From: Bog-473 sp963755495
GTDB taxonomy: Bacteria > Actinomycetota > Acidimicrobiia > Acidimicrobiales > RAAP-2
Direction of reading: 5' to 3'
Assembly (NCBI GenBank): GCA_963755495.1
Contig: CAVWJS010000011.1
Location: 124,001-188,000, forward strand
DNA length: 64,000 nt
The translations under genes and the position numbers were made by a program. Under the pieces are notes generated by a model. It worked only from the letters and a program-made list of their open reading frames with translations, did not search any database and was not told the origin of the DNA. Each line of letters opens with the position of its first letter. Position 1 is the stretch's first letter. Shown in pieces: positions 7,440 to 20,955 of the stretch.

Positions 7440-8225
7440 ATGGTCACGCAGAACGCACAGATGAAGCACAAGGTCGCGGTGGTCGACGAGGTACGTACGC
7501 GTATCGGCGATGCCAGCGCATCGATCGTGAGCGAGTATCGAGGGCTCACGGTGACCGAGTTGAAGGAACTGCGCATCACGCTCGCCGCCGTCGGTGGCGA
7601 CTACCGGATCTTCAAGAACACCCTCGTCCGCCGGGCGATCGACGGTGGGGAGTACCAGCCGTTGGAGGAGTACCTGAGCGGCCCCAGCGCACTGACCTTC
7701 GTGCAGGGCGATGTCAGCGCCGTCGCCAAGGCCCTCAAGGACTTCGCCCGCTCCAACCCGCTTCTCGTCATAAAGGGAGGTCTGGCCGACGGCTCGCTGC
7801 TCTCGTCATCCGACTTGGCGGCACTGGCCGACCTGCCTCCTCGCGACGTCCTGCTGGCCCGCCTCGCCGGCGCCCTGGCAGCACCGATGCAACAGATGGC
7901 GGGACTCCTCCAGGCGCTGCCGAGGAGCCTGGCCTACGGGCTCTCTGCCCTGATCGAGCAGAGGGAGGCTGGCGGGGAGAAGCTTCCCGCAGCAGTCGCA
8001 CCAGAAGCCGAGGCTGCGCCCGAAGCAGAAGCCGAAGGCGAAGCCGAAGCAACGGATCCCGAGGGGGCAACCGACGCAGCTGTCGAAGCGGAGGCTGAGG
8101 CCCCAGCGGAGGCCGTGGCGGAGGCCGAGGCCGTGGCCGTGGCGGAGTCCGCCCCGGCTGAGGAGGCCGCCGTAGAAGAGACACCGGCCGCCGACGCAGC
8201 TGACGCCGCCGACGCAGCCGAGTAA
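7440..8225 (+). CDS. rplJ: 50S ribosomal protein L10 with acidic C-terminal extension
   Basis: A 261-residue protein, against about 170-180 for the family. Residues 1-175 are a normal L10 (SIVSEYRGLTVTELKELR, YRIFKNTLVRRA), which anchors L7/L12 dimers to the ribosome. From about residue 180 there is an Ala/Glu-rich, low-complexity tail of some 80 residues ending ADAADAADAAE. The ATG at 7440 follows GGAGGACAAAG. rplL lies 67 bases downstream, as is standard. Confidence 0.95.
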   Translation: MVTQNAQMKHKVAVVDEVRTRIGDASASIVSEYRGLTVTELKELRITLAAVGGDYRIFKNTLVRRAIDGGEYQPLEEYLSGPSALTFVQGDVSAVAKALKDFARSNPLLVIKGGLADGSLLSSSDLAALADLPPRDVLLARLAGALAAPMQQMAGLLQALPRSLAYGLSALIEQREAGGEKLPAAVAPEAEAAPEAEAEGEAEATDPEGATDAAVEAEAEAPAEAVAEAEAVAVAESAPAEEAAVEETPAADAADAADAAE

Positions 8226-8292
8226 CAAGAACAAAACCCATTCGCACTGACAGACCAGACACGACCGAAGGAAAGAAAGGAAGGCCATTACG

Positions 8293-8685
8293 ATGGCAGG
8301 GACCCTGACGAAGGAACAGATCCTCGACGGGATTGCCGAATTGACGGTGATCCAGCTGAGCGAGCTGCTGAAGGACTTTGAGGAGCGCTTCGGCGTGACG
8401 GCGGCTGCTCCAGTGGCCGTTGCCGCCGCTCCGGCGCCCGGTGGCGGCGACGCCGGTGGAGCGGAAGAGGAGAAGGTCGAGTTCGACGTCATCTTGACCA
8501 GCGCTGGCGACAAGAAGATCCAGGTGATCAAGGAAGTCCGGGCCCTGACCAGCCTCGGGCTCAAGGAGGCGAAGGACCTCGTCGAGGCGGCCCCCAAGCC
8601 CGTTCTCGAGAAGGCCAACAAGGACGACGCAGAGAAAGCCAGGGCTGCCCTCGAGGCAGCTGGAGCCACCGTCGAAGTCAAGTAG
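8293..8685 (+). CDS. rplL: 50S ribosomal protein L7/L12
   Basis: A 130-residue protein with the N-terminal dimerisation helix (LTKEQILDGIAELTVIQLSEL), an Ala-rich hinge near residues 35-55, and the C-terminal factor-binding domain (EKVEFDVILTSAGDKKIQVIK, LGLKEAKDLVEAAPK). It recruits translational GTPases to the ribosome. The start follows GAAAGAAAGGAAGG. The downstream palindrome CGGGCGCGTGCGCCCG (8700-8715) may attenuate read-through to rpoB. Confidence 0.97.
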   Translation: MAGTLTKEQILDGIAELTVIQLSELLKDFEERFGVTAAAPVAVAAAPAPGGGDAGGAEEEKVEFDVILTSAGDKKIQVIKEVRALTSLGLKEAKDLVEAAPKPVLEKANKDDAEKARAALEAAGATVEVK

Positions 8686-8732
8686 TCCGAGGTTCCGGTC
8701 GGGCGCGTGCGCCCGGCCCGGGACCAGGATTC

Positions 8733-8761
8733 TTGACGTCGGGGGAGGACGCCCATACCCT
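8733..8761 (+). promoter_or_regulatory. rpoB promoter P1 (candidate)
   Basis: TTGACG (8733-8738) and TACCCT (8756-8761) are separated by exactly 17 bases. It lies after rplL and upstream of rpoB, allowing rpoBC transcription independent of rplJL. Confidence 0.6.
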
Positions 8762-8809
8762 GTCGCACGGCTTCGGGCTCTGGCCCGTTAGGTCGTCGCG
8801 GCCTAGGGG

Positions 8810-8838
8810 TTGTGTTCAGGCACGCCCATAGATAAGAT
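8810..8838 (+). promoter_or_regulatory. rpoB promoter P2 (candidate)
   Basis: TTGTGT (8810-8815) and TAAGAT (8833-8838) are 17 bases apart. It would give an RNA leader of about 160 bases before the rpoB start at 9007. Nothing else is recognised in the 321-base gap after rplL. Confidence 0.6.
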
Positions 8839-9006
8839 GCAGGGTTGCCGTGCGTCCTTTTGTCTGCTGTTCCCGCAATTCCGTGGGGTCGGCGCGCGCC
8901 CTGGCAACCCTCGGACCCTGATCAGGTCCACTTTTAACCGTCCCTCACGACCCACGATGCAGTACCCGACCCACCCGCCGCAAGCCCACCTGGGAGGAGT
9001 TGACCG

Positions 9007-12000
9007 TTGTCCTCACGGTCCCGCAGTCCCGAACGTGTTTCATTCGCCAACATCAATGAGGCTTTACAGCTTCCGGATCTCATAGCCATCCAGCGTGATT
9101 CGTTCCAATGGTTCCTCGATAAGGGACTGGCGGAGGCATATCACGACATCAGTCCGATCGAGGACTTCACCGGCCAGCTAAGCCTCGAGCTCGAGTTCGA
9201 CCCGACGGATCCCGACCTGCGCCCACCGCCGAAGTTCTCGGTGGAGGAGTGCAAGGAGAAGGACATGACGTACGCCGCTCCTGTCTTCGTGCGGGCGCGG
9301 TTCCTCAACGCAACCACGGGTGAGATCAAGGAACAGACGGTCTTCATGGGGGACTTCCCGATGATGACCGACCGGGGTACCTTCATCGTCAACGGCACCG
9401 AGCGTGTCGTGGTGAGTCAGCTCGTCCGTTCTCCCGGCGTGATCTTCCAGCCCGGTCGCGATGTAAAGACCGTCTTCACCGGGACCATCCACCCTTACCG
9501 CGGTGAGTGGATCGAGCTCGACATCGAGGCCAAGCCGGGCAAGGACGTCACGGCAGGTTGCCGGGTGGCGCGCAAGCGTCGCCTGTCCTTGTTCGTGCTC
9601 TTGCGCGCGCTCGGCTACGGCGACGAAGCCTTCCTCGATCGCTTCGTCCGCCACTTCGACTTCCTCGAAGGCCAGTGGGAGAAGGAGCGAAACCTCACAC
9701 CGACCCGGGAAGAGGCACTGCTCGAGATCTACAAGCGGGCCCGTCCCGGTGAGCCCCTGTCGGCGGAAGCTGCTCGGGTCTATTTCGAGAACGCCTTCTT
9801 CAACCCCAAGCGCTATGACCTCACGCGGGTCGGCCGCTACAAGTTGAATCGAAAGCTCGGACCAGAAATCGATCGGCTGTCGGACCTGTTCGGCATCGAG
9901 ATCGAGAAGCCGGCGCCGAACCAGAGCGTGTTGAGCCCGTCGGAGATCCTGGCCTCGGCCACCTACATGCTGCACCTCGCACTGCACATGGCTGACGGCG
10001 AGTCGACGTACCGCATTGACGACCAGGACCACTTCGCCAACCGCCGCATTCGCTCGGTCGGTGAGCTGATTCAGAACCAGGTCCGTGTCGGGCTCTCCCG
10101 CATGGAGCGGGTCGTGCGCGAGCGTATGACGACGCAGGACGTCGAGGCGATCACGCCCCAGACCCTGATCAACATCCGCCCGGTGGTGGCGGCGGTCAAG
10201 GAGTTCTTTGGCACCAGCCAACTCAGCCAGTTCATGGACCAGAACAACCCGTTGTCAGGGTTGGCCCACAAGCGCCGTCTCTCGGCTCTCGGACCTGGTG
10301 GCCTCTCCCGTGAGCGCGCCGGCTTCGAAGTGCGTGACGTGCACACGTCGCACTACGGCCGCATGTGCCCCATCGAGACACCAGAAGGCCCGAACATCGG
10401 CCTGATCGGTGCCCTGGCCACCTATGCCCGGGTCAATGAGTACGGCTTCATCGAGACGCCCTACCGCACGGTCGTAGACGGTCGCGTGACCGACGAAGTC
10501 AGCTACCTGGCCGCGGACGAGGAAGAGGAGCACGTCATCGCCCAGGCCAACGCGGCCGTGGACGAGTCGGGCAACTTCACCGAAGAGCGCGTGCTGGTGC
10601 GTCGTGGCCCCCAAGGCACCGGCGTCCGCATGGGCGCGGTGAACACCTCGTATGGCACGACAAGTGAGATCGACTTCGTCCCGCCCACCGAGGTCGACCT
10701 CATGGACGTCTCCCCGAAGCAGATCGTCTCGGTCTCGACCGCGCTGATCCCTTTCGTCGAGCACGACGACGCCAACCGGGCACTCATGGGCGCCAACATG
10801 CAGAAGCAGGCGGTGCCCCTGGTGGTACCCGAGGCTCCTTACATCGGCACCGGCGTCGAAGCCCGCGCCGCGCGTGATGCCGGCGATGTCCTCGTCGCCG
10901 AGGGCCATGGCACCGTGGTCGAGATCAGTGGCGACACCGTCACCATCGAGTACGCCCCGGGCCAGAAGGACCGTCTCGGCACGACCTTGGGTAAGAAGGC
11001 CTACCGCCTCTCCAAGTTCCGCCGTTCCAACCAGAACACCTGCATCAACCACCGCACCCTGGTGGAGGAGGGGCAGAAGGTGACGACGGGCGACCTGATC
11101 GCCGACGGTCCTTCGACCCACAACGGTGAGCTGGCGCTCGGCAAGAACCTCCTGGTGGCCTTCATGCCATGGGAGGGCTACAACTACGAAGACGCCATCA
11201 TCCTCTCCGAGCGCCTCGTGCGCGACGACGTGCTGACCTCGATCCACATTGAGGAGCACGAGGTCGACGCCCGCGACACCAAGCTCGGGGCCGAAGAAAT
11301 CACCAGAGACATTCCGAACTTGTCCGAGGAGATCCTGGCCGACCTCGATGACCGCGGCATCATCCGCGTGGGAGCCGAAGTGGCGCCGGGCGACGTCCTC
11401 GTCGGCAAGGTGACTCCGAAGGGCGAGACCGAGCAGACGCCTGAAGAGCGCTTGCTCCGTGCCATCTTCGGTGAGAAGGCGCGCGAGGTGCGTGACACCA
11501 GCCTCAAGGTGCCCCACGGCGAATACGGCAAGGTCATCGACGTCCGCGTCTTCTCCCGTGAGGAGTCGCATGAGCTGCCCCCCGGGGTCAACCAGCTGGT
11601 GCGGGTCTACGTGGCTCAGAAGCGCAAGATCTCTGAGGGCGACAAGCTGGCCGGTCGGCACGGCAACAAGGGCGTCATCTCCAAGATCCTTCCGGTCGAG
11701 GACATGCCCTACCTGTCCGACGGCACACCGGTCGACATCATCTTGAACCCGCTGGGCGTGCCCAGCCGGATGAACGTGGGCCAGGTGCTCGAGTCCCATC
11801 TCGGTTATGCCGCCCGGCACGGCTGGGAGGGCATCACGGTCAACGATGAGGTGGGCACGAGCGCCAAGGGTGATGGGGCGGCCCGCAAGACGCGGCCGCG
11901 TACACAGCCCGCGGCCTGGGTCGCCACCCCCGTATTCGACGGCGCCCACTGGGACGAGGTCGACGACGCCGGCAAGCACCCGACGATCCAGAAGATCTTC

Positions 12001-12596
12001 GGGACGCTGAATTCGGACTCGGCCAACGGTGATGTGCAGATGCAGACCGATGGGAAGGTCAACCTTTTCAATGGTCGCACCGGCGAGATGTACGACAACC
12101 CCATCTCGGTCGGCTACGTGTACATCTTGAAGCTGGCCCACCTGGTCGACGACAAGATCCACGCCCGCTCCACCGGCCCGTACTCCATGATCACGCAGCA
12201 GCCGCTGGGTGGGAAGGCACAGTTCGGTGGACAGCGCTTCGGCGAAATGGAGGTGTGGGCGCTCGAAGCATTCGGTGCCGCCTATGCCCTGCAGGAGTTG
12301 CTGACCATCAAGTCGGACGACGTGCTGGGCCGAGTCAAGGTCTACGAGGCCATCGTCAAGGGCGAGAACATTCCCGAGCCGGGCATCCCTGAGAGCTTCA
12401 AGGTGCTCATCAAGGAGATGCAGTCACTCTGCCTCGATGTCGAGGTGCTGGCTGTCGACGGGCGAGAAATTGAAATGCACGAACTCGATGAGGACGTGTT
12501 CCGGACCGCGGAGGAGCTCGGTATCGACATCAGTCGTAACGAGCGTGGGTCCGATGAAGAGGATGAGCGGCGTGCCGCAGAGAGGAGCTTCTCCTA

Positions 12597-12597
<1 letters not shown>
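9007..12597 (+). CDS. rpoB: DNA-directed RNA polymerase subunit beta
   Basis: A 1196-residue protein of normal actinobacterial length. The TTG start at 9007 follows GGGAGGAG with good spacing and gives SSRSRSPERVSFANINEALQ, the expected N-terminus. The rifampicin-binding segment (SQLSQFMDQNNPLSGL, HKRRLSALGPGGL) has the drug-sensitive type of sequence. Later catalytic motifs such as GDKLAGRHGNKGV and PLGGKAQFGGQRFGEMEVWALEA are intact. It is co-transcribed with rpoC, whose ATG overlaps its stop by one base. Confidence 0.97.
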
Positions 12598-16679
<4,082 letters not shown>

Positions 16680-16761
16680 CGCGGGGTCTGTAAGATCCCG
16701 GCTGGCGTCAAGCACAGCCGTTCACAGCGGTACAGCCGTTACAGCAGGCGAAGTTCCGAAG

Positions 16762-16802
16762 AAGAGCGTGGTCTCGGCGTTTCGACGCCGGGCCACGCTC
16801 TT
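16762..16802. terminator. Bidirectional hairpin terminator between rpoC and the epimerase gene
   Basis: A long inverted repeat: AAGAGCGTGG pairs with CCACGCTCTT, then an internal TCT/GG bulge, then CGGCGT pairs with ACGCCG across a TTCG tetraloop. It lies between two convergent genes and can serve both strands. There is no long T-tract on either side. Confidence 0.75.
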
Positions 16803-16826
16803 CTCGCGTCCGGCGCTGGGCCTGAC

Positions 16827-17225
16827 CTACTCCTGGACGAGTTCGATCAGCGTGCCGAACGAAGTCTTGGGGTGAATGAAGGCCACGGTCGTCCCTCGCG
16901 AGCCGGGACGGGGGGTCTCGTCGATCACTCGACCCCCGGCGTCCTTGACCGCTTGCAGTGCGGCGGCGCAATCGTCCACCCGGTATCCGACGTGATGAAT
17001 ACCTTCACCCTTGTTGGCCAGGTACTTCGCCACCGGCGAGTCGTCCCTGATCGGGGTCAGGAGTTGCACGTACGAGTCCGCCACCGCCAGTAGGGCCTCT
17101 TCGACGCCGTCGCGCTCGACGCGCTCACGGTGAGCAACCGTGGCACCGAACGTCTCGGCATACCAGGCGATGGCGCTTTCGAGGTCGTTGACGGCGATGG
17201 CGACGTGATCGATTTCGGTCAGCAT
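16827..17225 (-). CDS. Methylmalonyl-CoA/ethylmalonyl-CoA epimerase
   Basis: A 132-residue vicinal-oxygen-chelate protein: MLTEIDHVAIAVNDLESAI, then GIHHVGYRVDD, ending TLIELVQE, which supplies the His/His/Glu metal ligands. It interconverts (2R)- and (2S)-epimers of methylmalonyl-CoA and, in the ethylmalonyl-CoA pathway, ethylmalonyl-CoA. In-frame ATGs at 17234 and 17237 are alternatives; the one at 17237 overlaps the stop of the upstream crotonyl-CoA carboxylase/reductase gene (ATGA), so the two are translationally coupled. That pairing supports a role in this pathway. Confidence 0.92.
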   Translation of the reverse strand: MLTEIDHVAIAVNDLESAIAWYAETFGATVAHRERVERDGVEEALLAVADSYVQLLTPIRDDSPVAKYLANKGEGIHHVGYRVDDCAAALQAVKDAGGRVIDETPRPGSRGTTVAFIHPKTSFGTLIELVQE

Positions 17226-17233
17226 GTCCCTCA

Positions 17234-18574
17234 TCATGCCCCGTGCCTGCGGAACAAGGTGATGCGGTCCTCTCCGACCCGTTGACGCAGTTCCATATCG
17301 TCGATGCCGAGACCCTCGTGCGGGGCTAGGCAGAGGACCCCGATCTTTCCTTCGTGCAGGTTGTGGTGCACCTGGTAGACGGCGGCGCCGACATCCTGAA
17401 GGGGGTAGACGGCCGAGAGCGGCGGCAGGATCTTGCCTTCGCATATCAGCTGGTTGGCATCCCAAGCCTCGCGGTAATTGGCGAAGTGCGAGCCCTTGAT
17501 CGTCTTGAGCTTCATCCAGAGATGGCGGTTGTCGTACTCGATCATGTAGCCCGAGGTGGCCGCGCACGTGACGATGATCCCGCCCCGGGTGCAGGCGAAC
17601 ACCGAGGCGCCCATGGTCTGGCGCCCCGGGTGCTCGAACACGATGTCGGGCTCACCCCCCACGAGATTCCGAATGTCCTTGCGCAAGCGCCGCCACTCGG
17701 TCTCGTCCTGGGTGTGCTCGTCGCTCCAGAAGGCGTACTGGGCCTCCCGCCGGTCGATCACGGCCTCGACCCCGAGGTCGTGGAGCAGATCCACCTTTTC
17801 GGCTGACGAGACCACGCCGACGGGAGTCCCACCCCCATTGAGGACGTACTGCACGGCGAAGCTCCCCAAGCCGCCGCTCGCCCCCCACACCAGCACCTTG
17901 TCCCCCTGGGCCATCTTCGCCCCATTGTGCGAGACCAGCATGCGGTAGGCCGTCGAGTTGCACAGGGCATTGACCGCCGCCTCTTCCCAACTCAGGTGGG
18001 TCGGTTTCGGCATGAGCTGATTGGCTTTGACCACGGTGATGTCGGCCAGGCCGCCGAAGTTGGTTTCGAAGCCCCAGATGCGCTGATTGGCGGCCAGCAT
18101 GGAGTCGTCATGGGCCGATGGGTCCTGATCGTCGACGTAGTTGCAATGGATCGTGACCTTGTCGCCCACCCTCCAGTTGCGCACGGCCGATCCGGTCCGC
18201 AGCACGACGCCCGAGGCATCCGAGCCGACCACGTGGTAGTCCAGCGCGTGGCGCCGGCCCCACATACTCTCCTGACCTAGCCGATCCAAGAAACCGAATG
18301 TGGGAAGCGGCTCGAAGATCGACGTCCATACCGTGTTGAAGTTGATGGACGAGGCCATTACGGCGACGTAGGCCTCATCGGGTGCCAGCTCGGGCAGCGG
18401 CACCTCTTCGACATGGAGCGAGGCGCGGGGATCCTTCTCCTGGTACGCCATATTGGCGAACATCTCGGTCTCAGAGCGCCGCACCAGAGCGGCGCGGTAG
18501 GTGGCGGGCAGAGGGAATTCGGCCAGCTCAGACGCGGGAACGCCCGCCACGACGGCGCGGAGGAGGTCGCTCAT
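17234..18574 (-). CDS. ccr: Crotonyl-CoA carboxylase/reductase
   Basis: A 446-residue zinc-free MDR-family enzyme that reductively carboxylates crotonyl-CoA with NADPH and CO2 to (2S)-ethylmalonyl-CoA, the defining step of the ethylmalonyl-CoA pathway. The nucleotide-binding motif GASGGLGSFAVQYVL is at about residues 231-245. Residues known to bind CO2 in the Kitasatospora enzyme (Asn81, Phe170, Glu171, His365) have counterparts here at Asn80, Phe169, Glu170 and His363, supporting a true carboxylase rather than a plain reductase. The ATG at 18574 lies eight bases after TATCGT (leaderless layout). Confidence 0.95.
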   Translation of the reverse strand: MSDLLRAVVAGVPASELAEFPLPATYRAALVRRSETEMFANMAYQEKDPRASLHVEEVPLPELAPDEAYVAVMASSINFNTVWTSIFEPLPTFGFLDRLGQESMWGRRHALDYHVVGSDASGVVLRTGSAVRNWRVGDKVTIHCNYVDDQDPSAHDDSMLAANQRIWGFETNFGGLADITVVKANQLMPKPTHLSWEEAAVNALCNSTAYRMLVSHNGAKMAQGDKVLVWGASGGLGSFAVQYVLNGGGTPVGVVSSAEKVDLLHDLGVEAVIDRREAQYAFWSDEHTQDETEWRRLRKDIRNLVGGEPDIVFEHPGRQTMGASVFACTRGGIIVTCAATSGYMIEYDNRHLWMKLKTIKGSHFANYREAWDANQLICEGKILPPLSAVYPLQDVGAAVYQVHHNLHEGKIGVLCLAPHEGLGIDDMELRQRVGEDRITLFRRHGA

Positions 18575-18582
18575 GGGTCCCG

Positions 18583-18611
18583 ACGATAGTGGGCCAGTAA
18601 TTGCCCCGTAA
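18583..18611 (-). promoter_or_regulatory. ccr promoter (leaderless), overlapping the thiolase promoter
   Basis: On the minus strand TTACGG (18611-18606) and TATCGT (18588-18583) are 17 bases apart, and the ccr ATG follows eight bases after the -10. The plus-strand TAAGAT at 18609-18614, a likely -10 for the thiolase gene, overlaps its -35. Confidence 0.65.
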
Positions 18612-18672
18612 GATGGGGTTCCCGACCGGTAACCACGCCGGGCGCACCGGCACACTCTCGGAGGTAGTGATC

Positions 18673-19857
18673 ATGGCTGAGGCCGTCATCGTCGCTGGAG
18701 CTCGCACCCCCATCGGCAAGCTATCCGGGGCATTCGCGAACTTCACCGCAATGGACTTGGGCGGATTCGCCATCGCCGAGGCGCTGAAGCGAGCCGGTCT
18801 CTCGCCTGACCAAGTGGATTACGTCCTCATGGGCCAGGTTCTCCAGGCCGGCCAAGGCCAAATGACAGCCCGTCAGGCCGCGGTCAAGGCCGGGATCCCT
18901 CTGACCGCCCCGGCCAACACGATCAACAAGGTGTGCCTCTCCGGTCTCCACACCATCTATCTGGCCGATCAGATGATCCGGGACGGAGACGCCGAAATCG
19001 TGGTCGCCGGCGGCATGGAGTCGATGACGCAGGCGCCCTACCTATTGCCCGGGGCTCGAGCCGGCTACCGCCTCGGCGACGGTGCGCTCATCGACTCGAT
19101 GATGCACGACGGCCTGACCGACGCCTTCGACCACATCGCCATGGGGCTCTCCACGGAGCGCTACAACCAGAAGACCAAGATCTCTCGGGCCCGCCAGGAC
19201 GCCTTCGCGGCGGCCAGCCACGAGAAGGCGGCCGCGGCGGCCAAAGACGGCCGGTTGGCCGAGGAGATCGTGCCGGTGCGGGTGCCCCAGCGCAAGGGTG
19301 ACTCGTTGTTGGTCGAAGTCGACGAAGGCGTCCGCCCGGGCACGACGGCGGAGAGCCTGGGTGCCCTGAAGCCAGCCTTCGACAAGGACGGCACCATCAC
19401 CGCGGGGAACGCGTCGCAAATCTCCGACGGTGGCGCGGCGGTGATCCTGATGTCGGCGGCCAAGGCCAAGGAGCTGGGCATAGCCCCGCTCGGCCAGATT
19501 GTCAGTTACGGGCAGGTGGCAGGGCCCGACACGTCATTGCTCACCCAGCCTTCGCGCGCAATTGCCCAGGCGGCGAAGAAGGCCGGCATCGACATCGGCT
19601 CCCTTGACCTATTCGAGATCAACGAGGCCTTCGCCGCGGTCGGCCTGGCCTCAGCCGACGAGCTCGGTCTCGACGAAAGCAAGATCAACGTCAACGGGGG
19701 GGCCATTGCGCTGGGCCACCCGGTCGGCATGTCCGGCACCCGGGTCGCGCTCACCGCACTTCTCGAACTGCGTCGACGCGGGGCCAGCCTGGCTGCGGTG
19801 GCCCTTTGCGGCGGCGGCGGCCAAGGGGACGCCGCGATCCTGCGCGTCCTGGGCTGA
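18673..19857 (+). CDS. Acetyl-CoA C-acetyltransferase (thiolase)
   Basis: A 394-residue thiolase. The acyl-accepting cysteine is Cys88 in NKVCLSGLHTI, followed by NEAFAAV, GGAIALGHPVGMSGTR, and the C-terminal CGGGGQGDA. It condenses two acetyl-CoA to acetoacetyl-CoA or runs the reverse reaction. The ATG at 18673 follows GGAGG with suitable spacing; the frame is open for 24 codons upstream without the family's sequence. It is divergent from ccr, so it can supply the first step leading to crotonyl-CoA. Confidence 0.93.
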   Translation: MAEAVIVAGARTPIGKLSGAFANFTAMDLGGFAIAEALKRAGLSPDQVDYVLMGQVLQAGQGQMTARQAAVKAGIPLTAPANTINKVCLSGLHTIYLADQMIRDGDAEIVVAGGMESMTQAPYLLPGARAGYRLGDGALIDSMMHDGLTDAFDHIAMGLSTERYNQKTKISRARQDAFAAASHEKAAAAAKDGRLAEEIVPVRVPQRKGDSLLVEVDEGVRPGTTAESLGALKPAFDKDGTITAGNASQISDGGAAVILMSAAKAKELGIAPLGQIVSYGQVAGPDTSLLTQPSRAIAQAAKKAGIDIGSLDLFEINEAFAAVGLASADELGLDESKINVNGGAIALGHPVGMSGTRVALTALLELRRRGASLAAVALCGGGGQGDAAILRVLG

Positions 19858-19897
19858 GCCCCCTCGCGAGCTCGACGGCCCCGGGTTATGGGGGGCC

Positions 19898-20485
19898 TCA
19901 GGATCGGTCGTACGGCGGGATGAAGAGTCCGAGCAGGATCCCGCAGCGCCCGTCCACTTCGGCCCAGGCCGCAATGTCGAGCCGGTAGACGCCGAGGGCG
20001 CACGTCGGGAAGCCTCGTTTCGTCACCAGGGAGCGTCCCTTCGTGTCCTGAGACGAGATCAGCCCGACGGCGAGGGCGTGTGCCGTCGGATTGTGCCCGA
20101 CCACCATGACCGACGAGACAGCGTCCGGGACGAGGCGCAGATGCTCGAGGACATCGTCAGGATCCGCCCCGTACAGGTCCTCGGGGTACTCCGTCTCGGT
20201 CCCGCCCGCCATGCCCCCCAGCACGAGCTCAGCTGTGGCCGAGGTCCGTGCCGCCGGGGAGACGAGTGCGATCTCCGGCCGCGGGGTCTGGTAGTCCAGA
20301 CCCTGGCCGAGTCCCTCGCCGCCCTGACTGATGAGACGGCCGAGGGCGGTGGCATCCCGACGCCCTCTTGGGGCCAGCACGCGGTCGAAGTCGTCGCCGC
20401 CGGCGGGCGGATCCGCCACGGCCTTGGCGTGGCGCAGGAGCCAGAGCGTGCGGCCGGGTCGGTCAGTGGGGGGTGCGGCGGTCAC
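19898..20485 (-). CDS. SixA-type histidine phosphatase
   Basis: A 195-residue phosphoglycerate mutase-fold protein with the catalytic LLRHAKA (about residue 16-22) and the second histidine in VVGHNP. SixA-like enzymes dephosphorylate phosphohistidine or related phosphoesters; the target here is unknown. Its ATG overlaps the lysC stop (ATGA), indicating translational coupling. A GGCCCC/GGGGCC inverted repeat between it and the convergent thiolase may terminate both. Confidence 0.85.
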   Translation of the reverse strand: MTAAPPTDRPGRTLWLLRHAKAVADPPAGGDDFDRVLAPRGRRDATALGRLISQGGEGLGQGLDYQTPRPEIALVSPAARTSATAELVLGGMAGGTETEYPEDLYGADPDDVLEHLRLVPDAVSSVMVVGHNPTAHALAVGLISSQDTKGRSLVTKRGFPTCALGVYRLDIAAWAEVDGRCGILLGLFIPPYDRS

Positions 20486-20955
20486 CCCAGCTCGAAGGCG
20501 GCATGCAGGCAGCGCACCGCCCGTTCGACGTCAGCGGTGCGCACGATGCACGAGGTGCGGATGGTGGAGGTGGAGATCATGTCGATGTTGATCTCTTCCC
20601 GGGCCAGGGTCTCGAACATGGTGGCGGCGATGCCCGGGTGTGATTTCATGCCTACGCCGATCAGCGACACACGCGCGACGTCGCTGTCGGAGGTCACACC
20701 CTTGGCTCCCAGTTCGTCCGCCGTGGCCTGGGCAGTCTCCACCGAAACGGCCAGGTCCGTCTTGGGGACCGTAAAGGAGATATCGGTCGTCCCGTGGGCT
20801 GAGGCGTTCTGCACGATCATGTCGATGTTGATGGAACGGTTGGCCTGGGCCCGGAACAATTTGGCGGCGACTCCGGGGTGATCAGGCAGGGCGCTCACCG
20901 TCACCTTGGCTTCGCTCGTGTCGTGGGTCACCGCGGTGACGACGGCTTCTTCCAT
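20482..20955 (-). CDS. lysC: Aspartate kinase beta subunit (internal in-frame start of lysC)
   Basis: An in-frame ATG at 20955 is preceded by GAGGAGG with eight bases between, a strong ribosome binding site inside the coding region. It would make a 157-residue protein (MEEAVVTAV...) comprising only the two ACT domains. Bacillus subtilis and Corynebacterium lysC produce such beta subunits from internal starts, forming alpha2-beta2 enzymes. That this happens here is inferred from sequence. Confidence 0.6.
   Translation of the reverse strand: MEEAVVTAVTHDTSEAKVTVSALPDHPGVAAKLFRAQANRSINIDMIVQNASAHGTTDISFTVPKTDLAVSVETAQATADELGAKGVTSDSDVARVSLIGVGMKSHPGIAATMFETLAREEINIDMISTSTIRTSCIVRTADVERAVRCLHAAFELG

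Noticed and set aside
7806..8768. Minus-strand frame opposite rplJ/rplL
   Set aside because: Its Arg/Leu/Ser-rich translation mirrors the Ala/Glu tail of L10 and has no independent support.
10255..12162. Long open frame on the minus strand opposite rpoB (635 codons)
   Set aside because: It is antisense to a fully conserved gene; such frames arise in GC-rich DNA from codon bias. Its translation is Val/Asp/His/Leu/Gly-rich and unlike any protein family.
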